Positions 1 through 11,252 of a stretch of 39,609 bases of DNA are shown here, one piece after another. Where the stretch lies: NCBI RefSeq assembly GCF_029906345.1, contig NZ_JARYGY010000002.1, positions 1 to 39,609 on the forward strand. The letters are read 5' to 3'. The position numbers and the translations under genes are program-made. This DNA comes from Aquimarina mycalae. Its GTDB lineage: Bacteria; Bacteroidota; Bacteroidia; Flavobacteriales; Flavobacteriaceae. The stretch's first letter is position 1. Every line of letters starts with the position of its first letter. The notes beneath the pieces are model-generated. The model was not told the DNA's origin, searched no databases, and saw only the letters and a program-made list of their open reading frames with translations.

Positions 1-378
1 AACTGTAACATCTGCAATGCTTACTGTAGGGACTGGATCATCATCATTGATTGTACCGATACCTTGATTGTCACTTACCGTTAAGGTAGTATTGGTCGTA
101 TTTGTTTCTGCATCTGTGATATTTACTTCAAAGGTCTCCGTAGGTTCGTTCGTTGTATCTTCTACCGTTGGAACTGTAACATTTACAGTCGTACTACCTG
201 CTGGAATGGTAACCGTTAAAGTAGCTGGCTCTGTATAATCACCTGTCTCTACTGCCATTACATCATCAACGGTGAAAGTAACTGTAATAGCTTCACTACT
301 TGAATTGCTTAAACTTACTGCAAATACAGCATTATCACCTTCATCAACTGTAACATCTGCAATGCTTACTGTAGGAGG
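1..378 (-). repeat. Calx-beta tandem repeat, period 345 bp
   Basis: The 30 bases at 1-30 are identical to 346-375, which gives a period of 345 bp (115 codons). The encoded unit begins TVSIADVTVDEGDNAVF and ends GTINDDDP, typical of Calx-beta domains of bacterial surface proteins. Only one complete unit and the start of the next are visible, so copy number is unknown. Confidence 0.8.
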
Positions 379-2574
379 TATCTCTGTACAAAAATCAAAA
401 TTACCAAAACCATATCCATGATTTACTGAAGAAATACAGGTATCACAATCCTCCCAAACAATAGTAATACTAGCTATACCATCAGAGTCTACAAAATTTA
501 CTCCTATCATTCTATCTAAAAAGCTTGTCATTCTGCTATTTGCATTAATAACTCCTGTAGTATTATTAGAGGTATATGCAGGAGTAGCAGCATTAGTAAA
601 CGTAGGAAAGATTGTATTTCCTAAACCATCTATAGCAGTTATAGTAAGCTTATCTCCAATATTCGTAGGAATATCTGTATCAATATCAAACAAATCAAAG
701 CCTGCTGAAAAAATTGTTGTAGCGGATCCAGAAAACGAAATGGTTTGGGTAACGCTATTACCTGCAGTAAATCCAGAAGTAAAAACTTGTAAAACTTCTT
801 GAAATCCAGATGCAGCTTCTGAGCCAATACTTGGTGTAGTTCCAGAACCTGTTCCTGTAAATCCAGAGCTCCAAGTATCCAGTTCTACAGTTGCTCCAGT
901 AAAAGCTGATATAATATTAATACCAGATCCATTAACATCATTAAATGTTCTTGATAGACTTCCATCAGGTGTCCAATCAAATTCATTATCCGAAGCTACA
1001 TTAGGGGCAGTATCCCAACTTAGGTTATACACAGTACCTGAACAATCAGGAGAAGGGTGAAGTGGTGTTGGCACTGGAAACAAAAAGCTATCACTTTCTG
1101 TAAATACACTAGTCCCTGCAACAGCAGTATGTGTACTACTATCTGTTCCTCCAGTTTGAGTAAAAGTTGCATTGATAGCGATAATATCTGCATCCACAAT
1201 ATCCACCGTTACTATACCAGCATTGACAAGAGTTGCTGTCCATATTCCGTTAGAATTTGTTGTTACAGTTTGTGTCAATCCACCAGAATCTGTAATAACA
1301 ACATCTATACCCTCTATACCATTTTCTATATTATCCCAAATTCCATTTCCATTAGGATCATAATGTATTCTACCAACTACGGTAGCTGGAGCTGGATCAT
1401 TAATCGTTCCTGTACCACTTACACCATCCACTGTAACTGTAGTAGTCTCTCCACTATCTGATAATGCATCGGTACTAGTTGGATATGTAACTGTAAAACT
1501 GGTAACTCCTGTCGGTACTGTTAAAATTCCTCCTGATAAAGTAACTCCATTACTAAAGGTAGGGCTATTTGTATAATCACTTCCTGCTGTAGCTGTACCA
1601 TCTGCTAAAGTAAATGGATAGGTTGTTGGATTAACTGTAGCCCCGCTTAAGGTTACTGTGTGCACTAAATCTGTACCTTCTGTAACTGTCGGACTACTTA
1701 CACTATCAACTGTAGGTTCAGTACATACATTTATACCAGTATTTGTAACTGAAGCATTAGTTCCAGTACTGTAATCTATTCCAATTTCCGAAATAACCAA
1801 ACCTGTTGCAGGATCTGTTGTAGGTGGTGTTCCAGTTCCATATGCTTCTCCATCACCACCATCCGCATTAGCATTATCATATGCTTCATTAGCATCACTA
1901 CAACCATCATCATCACTATCGGTATCTAAATGGTTAGGAACACCATCTAGATCACTATTAACTCCTACACAATAGATTAAATCATAAAACTGCAATGTAA
2001 CATTACCAGCATTACCATTTTGCTTTGCTGAAATTACAGTAATTGTTCTTACTGGCCCAAGTATACTTACTTCTACACTATTTGAAGGAGCATTTGCTCC
2101 ACCTGCTGTACTAACCACACTATTCGAAGTAATTGTCTTCCCTCCTCCATTAACATTAGTAATAGAGACTCCCGCATGTTGACTGCCATCACTAGTGGCA
2201 AAGAAATCAGAACGGTCATTATTATCTAAACCACCCCATTTAAAAACAACATCATAAACGGTTTCAGAAAATGTTAGGGTATATGTATATGTATCTCCAA
2301 TTGGGAAATCCGTATTGTTTGCCTGAAGATTTACAAAATCAGTAACGGTAACAGACCCATTTGTATTAGAAACACCAGAAGCCCATGTTGCTTCTCCTTG
2401 TAAAGAAGCAGTAAACGAAGCATCAACATTACTTGTAACTCCAGAAACATCAAAAGGATATACATCTGCCTGAGTAAATGGATTTGTTGTACTGCTAAAA
2501 GTTTGATTTAGTGTTCTTGGTGTAGTTGCACAATTTAATTCGTTTGCATCAGAAATACCATCATTATCATCATC
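1..2574 (-). pseudogene. Continuation of giant repeat-rich surface protein after an in-frame stop (left-truncated)
   Basis: Read on the minus strand, the frame of the upstream 479-codon ORF stays open for all 858 codons after the TAA at 2575-2577 and leaves the window without a stop. It resumes directly inside a thrombospondin type 3 repeat (DDDNDGISDANE). Next come a beta-rich domain (about 2530-1985), a second Asp-rich Ca2+-binding repeat (about 1960-1840), a Calx-beta-like segment (about 1710-1390), an SdrD-B-like segment (VVGRIHYDPNGNGIWDN, about 1383-1090), an unrecognised domain with a few Cys (about 1060-390), and Calx-beta repeats up to the edge. No start codon or promoter is seen just after the stop, and in-frame ATGs appear only far downstream (about 515). 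I infer one original gene for a secreted, Ca2+-binding adhesin-like protein. A C-terminal sorting domain would lie outside the window. Alternatives are a sequencing error or stop readthrough. Confidence 0.8.
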
Positions 2575-4014
2575 TTAATCACAACGATCAGGTACTAAAT
2601 CACTATCATTATCTGCTGAGTCATCAAAACCTGGGCATACATCAGTTGCATTAGGGACTCCATCATTATCATTATCGTCATCACATACATCTCCAATACC
2701 GTCCATATCACTATCTTCTTGCCCTGCATTAGCTATGAGAGGACAATTATCGGATTCATCAATAATGCCATCAGAATCTGTATCTGTAAGACAAACATCA
2801 AAAAACACTATCTGTTGTGAGAAATTAAAACCTTGAACAGCACATCCTCCAGGAAAGGTAATCGATTGAAAATTTGCTGGCACTGTTGAACTAACATCAT
2901 TAGGATTATCCATATAAAATAATGTAGAATTACCTGCTATGGATAAGTATAAATTATTATCTGGTCCTAATTGTACACCAGAAACAAAATCTCCTGTAAG
3001 TGCAGTTGAAAAATTATCGCCTATTTCATGAACATAAAGTGCCGCATTCCATCCCGTAAATTGACCATCAAATGTAGAATTTATTTGATGCCCAAAAAAC
3101 AAACGAGAACCATCTGGAGAAAATTCTACACTATATCCTGTCTGAGTATCTAAAACCGCAGAAATTGGAACTTTTGTCCAAGCTCCAATACTAGCATTAT
3201 CTTCATCCCAATCTGCATACCACACTCCTCCATCTATTGTACTACTTCCACCTTCTAATACTAGCGCTATTCTATCATTTTGTTGAGAAAATCGAATACT
3301 TCCTCTTTCTCCTGATCTTGCCAAATTAACTGGTAAAGGAACCACTAAATCTGGATTATCACCTCTGGAAGGCATAAGAGGATTATCGCCATCAATTTGC
3401 CAAATATTAAGTGATCCTGGACAATCCGTCACACAACCAGCTGTATTTTTTGCTATAGAACCAATCCATGCACCACAAAGTCCTCCATTATTAGTTCCAA
3501 ATATGGCTTCGGTATTATTACTTTTTAATACAATATTTTTATCAAGAACAGTTTTTGAAGGAATATCTACCACAGAATAATATACTGTTCCATCTCTATC
3601 TTCATCTCGACCATCACTATGAAGAACATACATTCGTTGAGCATTTGTGCCTGGAACAGGTAAAACTGTAGCCATCTGCGTCCTTGTACCATTAGAATTT
3701 AAGCCTGACCCATTGGTATATAAAACACCCGCATCATCTCTTACTGTGCCATCATCCACATAAAAAACAAGATCACCAGTATTTTGATCACTCCAAGTAC
3801 CAGTGGCTTCAAAAGCTCCATCCGATGCCAATCCACAGGTAACAGTAGGCGGATCAGTTCTAAAATCTAACAAGTATCCTTGTCCATTCCACCAATGGGC
3901 ATCAAAAGTTTGTCCATAAGAAAGGTTATGAGAAAATAGGAAACAAAGAAGTAATAGAATCACATTAGACAATAGGCTAACATGACCCAACAAGATTTGG
4001 GTAATTTTTTTCAT
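2575..4014 (-). CDS. Secreted surface protein, N-terminal part ending in thrombospondin type 3 repeats (479 aa, prematurely stopped)
   Basis: The protein starts with a signal peptide (basic MKK, hydrophobic core around residues 15-30, likely cleavage after SYG). A region of about 370 residues resembles a beta-propeller-like extracellular module (inference from repeated short beta motifs and Gly/Asp turns). Asp-rich thrombospondin type 3 repeats follow at about 411-479 ([43 protein letters not shown]). These repeats bind Ca2+ in known proteins. The ORF ends at ...[11 protein letters not shown], and the same frame then continues DDDNDGISD, which is how such repeats normally go on, usually as D-Leu-DDDNDG. 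A TTA (Leu) to TAA change would explain it. If the stop is real, this cell makes only a 479-residue stub without the Calx-beta part. Its specific function is not recognised. Confidence 0.8.
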   Translation of the reverse strand: MKKITQILLGHVSLLSNVILLLLCFLFSHNLSYGQTFDAHWWNGQGYLLDFRTDPPTVTCGLASDGAFEATGTWSDQNTGDLVFYVDDGTVRDDAGVLYTNGSGLNSNGTRTQMATVLPVPGTNAQRMYVLHSDGRDEDRDGTVYYSVVDIPSKTVLDKNIVLKSNNTEAIFGTNNGGLCGAWIGSIAKNTAGCVTDCPGSLNIWQIDGDNPLMPSRGDNPDLVVPLPVNLARSGERGSIRFSQQNDRIALVLEGGSSTIDGGVWYADWDEDNASIGAWTKVPISAVLDTQTGYSVEFSPDGSRLFFGHQINSTFDGQFTGWNAALYVHEIGDNFSTALTGDFVSGVQLGPDNNLYLSIAGNSTLFYMDNPNDVSSTVPANFQSITFPGGCAVQGFNFSQQIVFFDVCLTDTDSDGIIDESDNCPLIANAGQEDSDMDGIGDVCDDDNDNDGVPNATDVCPGFDDSADNDSDLVPDRCD

Positions 4015-4115
4015 ATGACGATGGTTTACTGTAGCTTATAAAAGCTATGGGTATTAACTTCTATAGGCTACTTATAAATATCTAAATAATATTTATAATT
4101 TCAAAACTTAAAAAA

Positions 4116-4130
4116 TACGGTAAAACCGTA
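4116..4130. promoter_or_regulatory. Perfect palindrome TACGGT-AAA-ACCGTA, operator candidate
   Basis: A 6-bp perfect inverted repeat around AAA lies about 100 bp upstream of the surface-protein start. The 8-mer AAACCGTA recurs upstream of the secreted M57 protease gene (around 30333-30340). It looks like a dimeric regulator site, but the regulator is unknown. Confidence 0.3.
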
Positions 4131-4294
4131 CTACACAAATATGGCGATAGATTTGAATATTTAACATCAATTTTCCCATAAATTTATTTTTTTTCGACGA
4201 AAAGCAGTTTTTAACGACATAAAACACATCATGAACACAATATTTCCACAAGCTTTGTTTTTAGAACTTCTATCTTCATTGTACTTTTTAGTAG

Positions 4295-4302
4295 TATATT
4301 TG
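4295..4302 (+). promoter_or_regulatory. Candidate -7 element (TATATTTG) of prfC promoter
   Basis: TATATTTG matches the Bacteroidota consensus TAnnTTTG and ends 23 bp before the prfC ATG, so the leader would be short. No good TTG is found at the usual -33 distance, so confidence is moderate. Confidence 0.4.
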
Positions 4303-4325
4303 CAAACTTTAGTAATAGAACTACA

Positions 4326-5912
4326 ATGAAATTTATTGACGAGATAAAGAGGAGAAGGACTTTTGGTATCATCTCACACCCTGATGCTGGTAAAACGACC
4401 TTAACTGAGAAATTACTTTTGTTTGGAGGTGCTATTCAGGAAGCTGGGGCAGTTAAATCTAATAAAATAAAAAAAGGAGCTACCAGTGACTTTATGGAAA
4501 TTGAGCGCCAAAGAGGAATCTCTGTTGCTACTTCTGTATTAGCTTTTGAATATCAAGGAATTAAAATTAACATTTTAGATACTCCTGGTCATAAGGATTT
4601 TGCTGAGGATACCTTTAGAACTCTAACTGCAGTAGATAGCGTAATCGTAGTAATCGATGTTGCAAAAGGTGTAGAGGAACAAACTGAAAAATTAGTTTCT
4701 GTATGTAGAATGCGTAATATTCCTATGATCGTCTTTATAAATAAATTAGATAGAGAAGGAAAAGATGCATTTGAACTTTTAGATGAAATTGAACAAAAGC
4801 TTGGCTTAACGGTAACCCCATTAAGCTTTCCTATTGGGATGGGTTATGATTTTAAAGGAATCTATAATATCTGGGAAAAAAATATTAATCTTTTTAGTGG
4901 AGATAGTAGAAAAAATATTGAAGAAACGATAGAAGTTTCAGATTTATCTTCACCAGAACTTAACACTTTGATTGGAGGTGATCCTGCAGAAACATTGAGA
5001 GAAGAAATAGAATTGGTCGAGGGAATTTATCCTTCTTTTGATCAAGAATCTTATCAGAATGGAAGCCTTCAACCTGTATTTTTCGGATCTGCTTTAAATA
5101 ATTTTGGTGTTCGTGAATTATTGGATTGCTTTGTTTCAATAGCCCCTACTCCAAGACCAAAAGAAAGCGATATCAGAGTAGTAAAACCTGATGAAAAAGA
5201 TTTTACTGGCTTTGTTTTTAAGATCCATGCGAATATGGATCCAAAACACCGTGATCGCTTAGCGTTTATCAAAATAGTTTCGGGTACATTTGAAAGAAAT
5301 GTGCCATACCTGCATACAAGGCATAACAAAAAGCTGAAATTCTCTAGTCCAAATGCTTTTTTTGCAGAGAAGAAAGAAATTGTGGATATTTCGTATCCTG
5401 GTGACATTGTCGGTTTGCATGATACAGGTAATTTTAAAATTGGAGATACTTTAACCACTGGCGAGCATCTTAATTATAAGGGAATTCCTAGTTTTTCTCC
5501 CGAACATTTTAGATATATAAATAATGCTGATCCTTTAAAATCAAAACAATTAGCTAAAGGAATCGATCAATTAATGGATGAAGGTGTTGCACAATTATTC
5601 ACCTTAGAATTGAATGGAAGAAAAGTGATCGGTACAGTTGGAGCACTTCAATATGAAGTAATCCAATATCGATTAGAACATGAATACGGAGCAAAATGTA
5701 CTTATGAGAATCTAAATGTACACAAAGCTTGCTGGGTAGACGCAGAAGATGAAACAAACGATGAGTTCAAAGATTTTAAACGAGTAAAAGCTAAATTTTT
5801 AGCAAAAGACAAACAAAATCAATTAGTATTTTTAGCTGATTCCTCTTTTAGTTTACAAATGACAGAACAAAAATATCCTTCTATAACATTTCATTACACC
5901 TCTGAGTTCTAA
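4326..5912 (+). CDS. prfC: Peptide chain release factor 3 (RF3)
   Basis: This translational GTPase removes RF1/RF2 from the ribosome after peptide release. At 528 aa it has the normal RF3 length. The G motifs are clear: P-loop SHPDAGKTT (17-25), switch-I RGISVATSV, DTPGHKDFAED (G3) and NKLDREG (G4). Domain II and a C-terminal domain follow, including GAFGVLQ-like EVIQYRLEHEYGA, which is characteristic of RF3 rather than EF-G (no EF-G domain IV). The ATG at 4326 begins the conserved N-terminus and there is no Shine-Dalgarno, as usual in this phylum. The gene stands alone on the plus strand, convergent with the Mpo1-like gene. It is intact and I see nothing odd. Confidence 0.96.
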   Translation: MKFIDEIKRRRTFGIISHPDAGKTTLTEKLLLFGGAIQEAGAVKSNKIKKGATSDFMEIERQRGISVATSVLAFEYQGIKINILDTPGHKDFAEDTFRTLTAVDSVIVVIDVAKGVEEQTEKLVSVCRMRNIPMIVFINKLDREGKDAFELLDEIEQKLGLTVTPLSFPIGMGYDFKGIYNIWEKNINLFSGDSRKNIEETIEVSDLSSPELNTLIGGDPAETLREEIELVEGIYPSFDQESYQNGSLQPVFFGSALNNFGVRELLDCFVSIAPTPRPKESDIRVVKPDEKDFTGFVFKIHANMDPKHRDRLAFIKIVSGTFERNVPYLHTRHNKKLKFSSPNAFFAEKKEIVDISYPGDIVGLHDTGNFKIGDTLTTGEHLNYKGIPSFSPEHFRYINNADPLKSKQLAKGIDQLMDEGVAQLFTLELNGRKVIGTVGALQYEVIQYRLEHEYGAKCTYENLNVHKACWVDAEDETNDEFKDFKRVKAKFLAKDKQNQLVFLADSSFSLQMTEQKYPSITFHYTSEF

Positions 5913-6071
5913 AACCTATTTAAAACTTTTTTAAGAAGCTTTTACAAACAAAACACAGTACGGCATATTTTTAAAATAAAAATCGATTTAAGTTATTTAA
6001 ATTGAGCTGACTTTAGATTGAAGTATTTTAAAAATTTATAAACAAGAAACAAAGTATAGAATATTCTTATA

Positions 6072-6392
6072 TCAATCTTTTGCACTATTAAAAGAACGCT
6101 TTCCTAATAAGATTTCGAAAAACAGTTTAAAATCAGAAATCAAACTCCACAAAGGGTATTTAAAAGTTGCTGGTTTATTTTTTTCGAAAAACGCATGTCC
6201 AACCCAGGCAAAACCATATCCAACTGCAGGAACTATAAACCATTTCCAGCTCCAATTATAATATATAGCTATGCCCACTATAACAAAAACCAAAAAGGTT
6301 CCTATAAAATGTAATGTTCTACTAGTTCTATTTTTATGTTCTGTTAAGTAGAATTGATAGAATTCTGAAAAAGTTTGTATTCGGTCAGACAT
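6072..6392 (-). CDS. Mpo1-like (DUF962) small membrane protein
   Basis: This 106-aa protein has the DUF962/Mpo1 layout: an N-terminal EFYQFYLTEHKNRTSRTLHFIGT motif spread over residues 11-33 with conserved His, two hydrophobic segments (about 28-45 and 50-68), then WVGHAFFEKNKPATFKYP and a final short hydrophobic stretch. The yeast relative Mpo1 is an Fe2+-dependent dioxygenase of 2-hydroxy fatty acids, and the conserved His residues are its putative iron ligands. A similar membrane-lipid role here is only inference. It is convergent with prfC and separated from the upstream DUF3467 gene by a strong terminator, so it is probably its own unit. Confidence 0.8.
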   Translation of the reverse strand: MSDRIQTFSEFYQFYLTEHKNRTSRTLHFIGTFLVFVIVGIAIYYNWSWKWFIVPAVGYGFAWVGHAFFEKNKPATFKYPLWSLISDFKLFFEILLGKRSFNSAKD

Positions 6393-6464
6393 ATCGATAT
6401 TTATTATAGCATTATGAATATACTAAAAATATACCTTTTCATCAAGTTATTGATTTTCAAAAAA

Positions 6465-6494
6465 AATTCGCTTGGTGTTAACACCAAGCGAATT
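6465..6494 (-). terminator. Rho-independent terminator (30-bp perfect palindrome)
   Basis: A perfect inverted repeat centred on GTTAAC (arm AATTCGCTTGGTGTT) lies 21 bp after the DUF3467 stop. On the minus strand it is followed by a run of T residues. The plus-strand side is also T-rich, so it may work in both directions. Confidence 0.85.
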
Positions 6495-6515
6495 CTATTT
6501 TTTAATTCTCTTTTT

Positions 6516-6830
6516 TTAAGCTTGTCCAGTAGGGCCAAAATTTAAAGGAATTGGTGGTTGCTCATAATCCTTTATTTCTCCATGTGCTGCTTCAAATCGA
6601 GAAACATTATCGCTTAGAGCCTTCAGTAATCTTTTAGCATGTTGAGGAGTAAGTATTATTCTACTCTTTACTTTACTTTTAGGTCTTCCAGGCATAATAT
6701 TTACGAAATCAACTACAAATTCTGATACCGAATGATTAATAATCGCAAGATTACTGTATATCCCATCAGCAATAGCTTCATCCAATTCTATGTTTAATTG
6801 ATTTTGTTTTTGATTCTTCTGATCTGCCAT
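6516..6830 (-). CDS. DUF3467 family protein
   Basis: The 104-aa soluble protein matches DUF3467: a short polar N-terminus, then YSNLAIINHSVSEFVVDF, IMPGRPKSKVKSRIILTP and HAKRLLKALSDNV. Its biochemical role is unknown. It lies 69 bp downstream of rpoC, in the same direction, with a terminator-like hairpin between them. It may therefore be expressed partly by readthrough of the rpo transcript. Lacking a predicted membrane segment or catalytic motif, it could be a small accessory factor, but that is speculation. Confidence 0.8.
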   Translation of the reverse strand: MADQKNQKQNQLNIELDEAIADGIYSNLAIINHSVSEFVVDFVNIMPGRPKSKVKSRIILTPQHAKRLLKALSDNVSRFEAAHGEIKDYEQPPIPLNFGPTGQA

Positions 6831-6871
6831 TTTAAAATATGTTATGTGAACACTTTAGTTCTAAAAACAGA

Positions 6872-6893
6872 AAGCCTGCCGTTTGGCAGGCTT
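6872..6893 (-). terminator. Terminator after rpoC
   Basis: AAGCCTGCC / GGCAGGCTT forms a perfect 9-bp GC-rich stem with a 4-nt loop just after the rpoC stop. On the minus strand it is followed by TCTGTTTTTAG. Because DUF3467 follows, some readthrough is possible. Confidence 0.75.
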
Positions 6894-6899
6894 AACTGA

Positions 6900-9800
6900 T
6901 TAATTATAATTTACTTCTTGTCGTTGTTCCATTCGATCTTCGAATTCTTCCTTAGAACCAACTATGATACTTTCATAATCTCTCATACCAGTTCCAGCAG
7001 GAATTCTATGTCCAACGATTACATTCTCCTTCAATCCTTCCAGATCATCAACTTTACCGCTTACTGCAGCTTCGTTTAATACTTTTGTTGTTTCCTGGAA
7101 TGATGCTGCAGAGATGAATGATTTAGTTTGTAGCGAAGCTCTTGTAATACCCTGAAGTATTGGAGTTGCTGTAGCAGGAGTAACATCTCTTGCCTCTACT
7201 AAATTCTTATCTTCTCTTCTCAGTATAGAATTCTCATCTCTTAAATCACGTGGTGATATAATCTGACCTGCTTTCAAGTTTTCACTATCTCCAGCTTCTT
7301 CTACCACCTTCATTCCGAAGATTGCATCATTTTCCTGGATAAAGTCGGATTTATGAACCAATTGATTCTCTAGGAAAATTGTATCTCCTGGATCTTGGAT
7401 TCTTACCTTACGCATCATTTGACGTACTACTACTTCAAAATGCTTATCGTTAATCTTCACACCTTGTAATCGATATACTTCTTGTACCTCATTAACTAAA
7501 TACTGCTGTACTGCTGAAGGTCCTTTGATTTTCAAGATATCCTCTGGAGTTACAGAACCATCTGATAATGGCATACCTGCACGTACGAAATCATTTTCTT
7601 GTACAAGAATCTGATTTGATAGTTTCACAAGATATTTCTTGATTTCACCAATTCTAGATTCTACAATAATCTCACGATTACCACGCTTAATTTTACCAAA
7701 TGATACCACACCATCAATCTCACTAACTACTGCAGGGTTCGATGGGTTACGTGCTTCGAATAATTCTGTTACACGCGGAAGACCTCCTGTAATATCACCA
7801 GCTTTTGCTGATTTACGAGGAATCTTAACCAACACCTTACCAACTTCTATCTTCTCATTATCATCAACCATTAAGTGAGCTCCCACAGGTAAGTTATATG
7901 AACGAAGAACTTCGTCACCTTTACCCATAATCAATAGTGTAGGTATTTTTTTCTTATCACGTGATTCTGAGATTACTTTTTCCTGGAATCCAGTTTGTTC
8001 ATCTATCTCTACTTGATATGTAACACCTTGTTCAACATTTTCATAACTTACTTTTCCAGCAAATTCTGAAATAATTACACCATTATATGGATCCCATTGA
8101 CAGATACTCTGATCTTTTTTAACAGTTTCTCCACTCTTGATAAATAATTGAGAACCATAAGGAATAAGGTTTGTACTAAGTACAATCTTAGTTTTAGGGT
8201 CTATAATTTTAACTTCAGAAGTACGAGAGATCACTACATCAATTTCATTTCCATCTGTATCTTGACCTTTCACTGTCTTCAATTCTTCTATTTCTGCTTT
8301 ACCAGCAAACTTAGATTTTAATTGATTTTCTTCTGAAATGTTACTTGCAATACCTCCTACGTGGAACGTACGTAAAGTAAGCTGCGTACCTGGCTCTCCA
8401 ATTGACTGAGCTGCTACTACACCTACGGCTTCACCACGCTGCACCGTTTTTCCAGTCGCAAGGTTACGTCCATAACACTTCACACATATACCTTTCTTAG
8501 CTTCACAAGTAAGGGCTGAACGAACTTCTACAGACTCTACTGGAGAGTTTTCAATATTCTTAGCTGTTACATCATCTATTTCTACTCCTGCTTCAACAAG
8601 AACTTCTTGAGTTAACGGATTAATAACATCTACTAATGAAGTTCTACCTTTAATTCTAGCTGCTAAGCCTTCAATAATCTCTTCATTTTTCTTTAATGGA
8701 CTAACCTCTACACCTCTTAATGTTTCACAATCCTCAATATTTACAATCACATCTTGTGCAACATCAACCAAACGACGCGTTAAATATCCTGCATCGGCAG
8801 TTTTAAGTGCTGTATCCGCAAGACCTTTACGAGCTCCGTGAGTAGAGATAAAGTATTCAAGAATCGAAAGTCCTTCTTTAAAGTTAGAAAGAATCGGGTT
8901 TTCAATAATTTCTCCACCAGCAGAATTTGATTTCTTAGGTTTTGCCATTAATCCACGCATTCCTGTCAGCTGACGAATCTGTTCTTTAGATCCCCTTGCT
9001 CCAGAATCAAGCATCATATATACCGAGTTAAATCCTTGTTGATCCTCTCTAATACGTTTCATCGATAATTCTGTCAATGCCGCATTCGTAGAAGTCCAAA
9101 TATCAATAACCTGATTATAACGCTCATTATTTGTGATAAGACCCATATTATAGTTTGCTACAATATTGTCTACTTGTCCATTAGCATCGGCAATCATCGT
9201 ATGTTTCTCTTTAGGGATAATAATATCTCCTAAACTAAATGAAAGTCCACCTCTAAATGCGAAATTATATCCTAAGGTTTTAATTTCATCCAGGAACACT
9301 GCTGTTTCTGGCACACTTGTTACCTTCAAAATATCACCAATAATATCTCTTAGAGATTTTTTAGTCAATACTTCGTTAATATATCCTGCTTTTTCTGGTA
9401 CTTTTTCATTAAATAAAACTCTACCAGTAGTAGTTTCTATTATTTTAGTTACCAGCTCTCCTTCTTCATTGATATCTTTAGTTCTAACTTTAATATTAGC
9501 ATTGATATCCAATCTTTTCTCATTATAAGCTATAACAACTTCTTCTGGAGAATAAAATGTTAAATCTTCACCTTTAATTTCTAATTCTGGAGTAGATCTT
9601 CTAGACTTAGTCATGTAATATAGACCTAATACCATATCCTGAGATGGTACTGTTACTGGAGAACCATTTGCAGGATTTAAAATATTGTGTGAAGCTAACA
9701 TTAATAGCTGAGCTTCTAAGATTGCTTCAGGTCCAAGAGGTAAATGTACTGCCATTTGATCTCCATCAAAATCGGCGTTAAATGCTGTACAAACCAATGG

Positions 9801-11201
9801 GTGTAACTGTATAGCTTTTCCTTCAATAAGTTTTGGTTGAAAAGCTTGAATACCTAAACGGTGAAGCGTAGGAGCACGGTTTAGTAATACTGGATGTCCT
9901 TTAAGAACATTTTCTAAGATATCCCAAACTACAGGCTCTTTTCTATCTATAATTTTCTTTGCAGATTTTACTGTTTTTACAATACCACGCTCAATCAGTT
10001 TTCTAATTACAAATGGCTTGTATAATTCAGCTGCCATATTTTTTGGCAGACCACATTCAAATAATTTTAATTCTGGTCCAACAACAATAACAGAACGAGC
10101 AGAATAATCTACACGCTTACCTAGTAAGTTCTGACGAAAACGTCCTTGTTTACCTTTTAATGAATCTGATAATGATTTTAATGGTCTATTAGAATCTGTT
10201 TTAACAGCAGAAGCTTTACGTGTGTTATCAAATAAAGAATCTACAGATTCTTGTAACATACGTTTTTCATTACGTAAAATAACTTCTGGAGCTTTGATTT
10301 CCATCAAACGCTTCAAACGATTATTACGTATAATTACACGACGATATAAATCATTCAAATCTGAAGTCGCAAAACGACCACCATCAAGCGGCACCAATGG
10401 ACGTAATTCTGGTGGAATTACTGGTACAACCTTAAGAATCATCCATTCTGGACGGTTTTCTCTATTCTTGTTTGCATCACGTAACGACTCTACAACCTGA
10501 AGACGTTTTAATGCCTCTGTTTTACGTTGTTTAGAAGTTTCGTTATTTGCTTTATGTCTTAATTCATAAGATAGTGCATCAAGATCAATTCTTTTTAGAA
10601 TTTCGATAAGGCATTCTGCCCCCATCTTTGCAATAAACTTATTAGGATCTGTATCGTCTAAATACAAATTCTCCTGAGGAAGACTATCTAATATATTAAG
10701 ATACTCTTCTTCTGTAAGGAAATCCATTTTTTGAACTGGTTCTCCTTCTTCATTTTTAGCGATCCCTGGTTGAATTACTACGTAACGCTCGTAGTAAATA
10801 ATCATATCTAATTTCTTAGATGGAAGACCCAGTAAATATCCTATTTTATTTGGTAAAGAACGGAAATACCATATATGCGCAACAGGAACTACTAAATTGA
10901 TATGTCCCACACGGTCTCTACGAACTTTCTTTTCTGTAACTTCAACACCACATCGGTCACAAACGATACCTTTGTAGCGAATTCTTTTATATTTACCACA
11001 AGCACATTCAAAGTCCTTTACAGGTCCAAAAATACGCTCACAGAACAAACCATCACGTTCAGGTTTGTGAGTACGATAATTGATAGTTTCAGGCTTTAGA
11101 ACTTCTCCTTGCGATGCCGCTAAAACTGACTCAGGAGATGCCAAACCTATAGAGATTTTATTAAATCTCTTTACTGTATTCTTATCATTATTTCTTGCCA
11201 T
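6900..11201 (-). CDS. rpoC: DNA-directed RNA polymerase subunit beta'
   Basis: This is the 1433-aa catalytic large subunit of RNA polymerase. The N-terminal zinc site is present (C66, C68, C81, C84 in FECACGKY...CDRCG). The active-site motif [12 protein letters not shown] is at residues 475-486, with Mg2+-binding D477, D479 and D481. The second zinc site (CETLRG...[14 protein letters not shown]) and the bridge-helix/trigger-loop region ([20 protein letters not shown]) are intact. The C-terminal part has the long Bacteroidota beta' architecture. It is downstream of rpoB with a 94-bp gap containing a palindromic element, and it is the last core gene of the operon. It starts at ATG 11201 ([10 protein letters not shown]). 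No truncation is seen. Confidence 0.98.
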   Translation of the reverse strand: MARNNDKNTVKRFNKISIGLASPESVLAASQGEVLKPETINYRTHKPERDGLFCERIFGPVKDFECACGKYKRIRYKGIVCDRCGVEVTEKKVRRDRVGHINLVVPVAHIWYFRSLPNKIGYLLGLPSKKLDMIIYYERYVVIQPGIAKNEEGEPVQKMDFLTEEEYLNILDSLPQENLYLDDTDPNKFIAKMGAECLIEILKRIDLDALSYELRHKANNETSKQRKTEALKRLQVVESLRDANKNRENRPEWMILKVVPVIPPELRPLVPLDGGRFATSDLNDLYRRVIIRNNRLKRLMEIKAPEVILRNEKRMLQESVDSLFDNTRKASAVKTDSNRPLKSLSDSLKGKQGRFRQNLLGKRVDYSARSVIVVGPELKLFECGLPKNMAAELYKPFVIRKLIERGIVKTVKSAKKIIDRKEPVVWDILENVLKGHPVLLNRAPTLHRLGIQAFQPKLIEGKAIQLHPLVCTAFNADFDGDQMAVHLPLGPEAILEAQLLMLASHNILNPANGSPVTVPSQDMVLGLYYMTKSRRSTPELEIKGEDLTFYSPEEVVIAYNEKRLDINANIKVRTKDINEEGELVTKIIETTTGRVLFNEKVPEKAGYINEVLTKKSLRDIIGDILKVTSVPETAVFLDEIKTLGYNFAFRGGLSFSLGDIIIPKEKHTMIADANGQVDNIVANYNMGLITNNERYNQVIDIWTSTNAALTELSMKRIREDQQGFNSVYMMLDSGARGSKEQIRQLTGMRGLMAKPKKSNSAGGEIIENPILSNFKEGLSILEYFISTHGARKGLADTALKTADAGYLTRRLVDVAQDVIVNIEDCETLRGVEVSPLKKNEEIIEGLAARIKGRTSLVDVINPLTQEVLVEAGVEIDDVTAKNIENSPVESVEVRSALTCEAKKGICVKCYGRNLATGKTVQRGEAVGVVAAQSIGEPGTQLTLRTFHVGGIASNISEENQLKSKFAGKAEIEELKTVKGQDTDGNEIDVVISRTSEVKIIDPKTKIVLSTNLIPYGSQLFIKSGETVKKDQSICQWDPYNGVIISEFAGKVSYENVEQGVTYQVEIDEQTGFQEKVISESRDKKKIPTLLIMGKGDEVLRSYNLPVGAHLMVDDNEKIEVGKVLVKIPRKSAKAGDITGGLPRVTELFEARNPSNPAVVSEIDGVVSFGKIKRGNREIIVESRIGEIKKYLVKLSNQILVQENDFVRAGMPLSDGSVTPEDILKIKGPSAVQQYLVNEVQEVYRLQGVKINDKHFEVVVRQMMRKVRIQDPGDTIFLENQLVHKSDFIQENDAIFGMKVVEEAGDSENLKAGQIISPRDLRDENSILRREDKNLVEARDVTPATATPILQGITRASLQTKSFISAASFQETTKVLNEAAVSGKVDDLEGLKENVIVGHRIPAGTGMRDYESIIVGSKEEFEDRMEQRQEVNYN

Positions 11202-11252
11202 AATATATGGTTGCTTAAGAATTATTGTAATTTAAATTTGAATAATAATTTG

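Larger units (their letters stand above)
4015..4325. other. Divergent intergenic region between surface-protein gene and prfC
   Basis: This 311-bp AT-rich spacer holds the 5' regions of two divergent genes. I see a perfect 15-bp palindrome (4116-4130) on the surface-protein side and a Bacteroidota-type -7 element (4295-4302) just before prfC. No ORF or RNA gene is evident. Confidence 0.6.

Noticed and set aside
1..375. CRISPR-like direct repeat
   Set aside because: The 30-bp identity at 345-bp spacing is the coding period of the Calx-beta domain. There are no short spacers or cas genes.
1057..1461. Plus-strand ORF of 134 codons rich in Ser, Cys and Ile
   Set aside because: It lies over the minus-strand repeat protein. 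Its odd composition follows from reading Thr/Val-rich codons in reverse, and it has no recognisable domain.
2575..2577. The TAA as the natural end of a 479-aa protein
   Set aside because: The sequence after it continues the same repeat motif in frame for 858 codons, without a new start, so a single original gene is more likely. A real stop in this strain is still possible.
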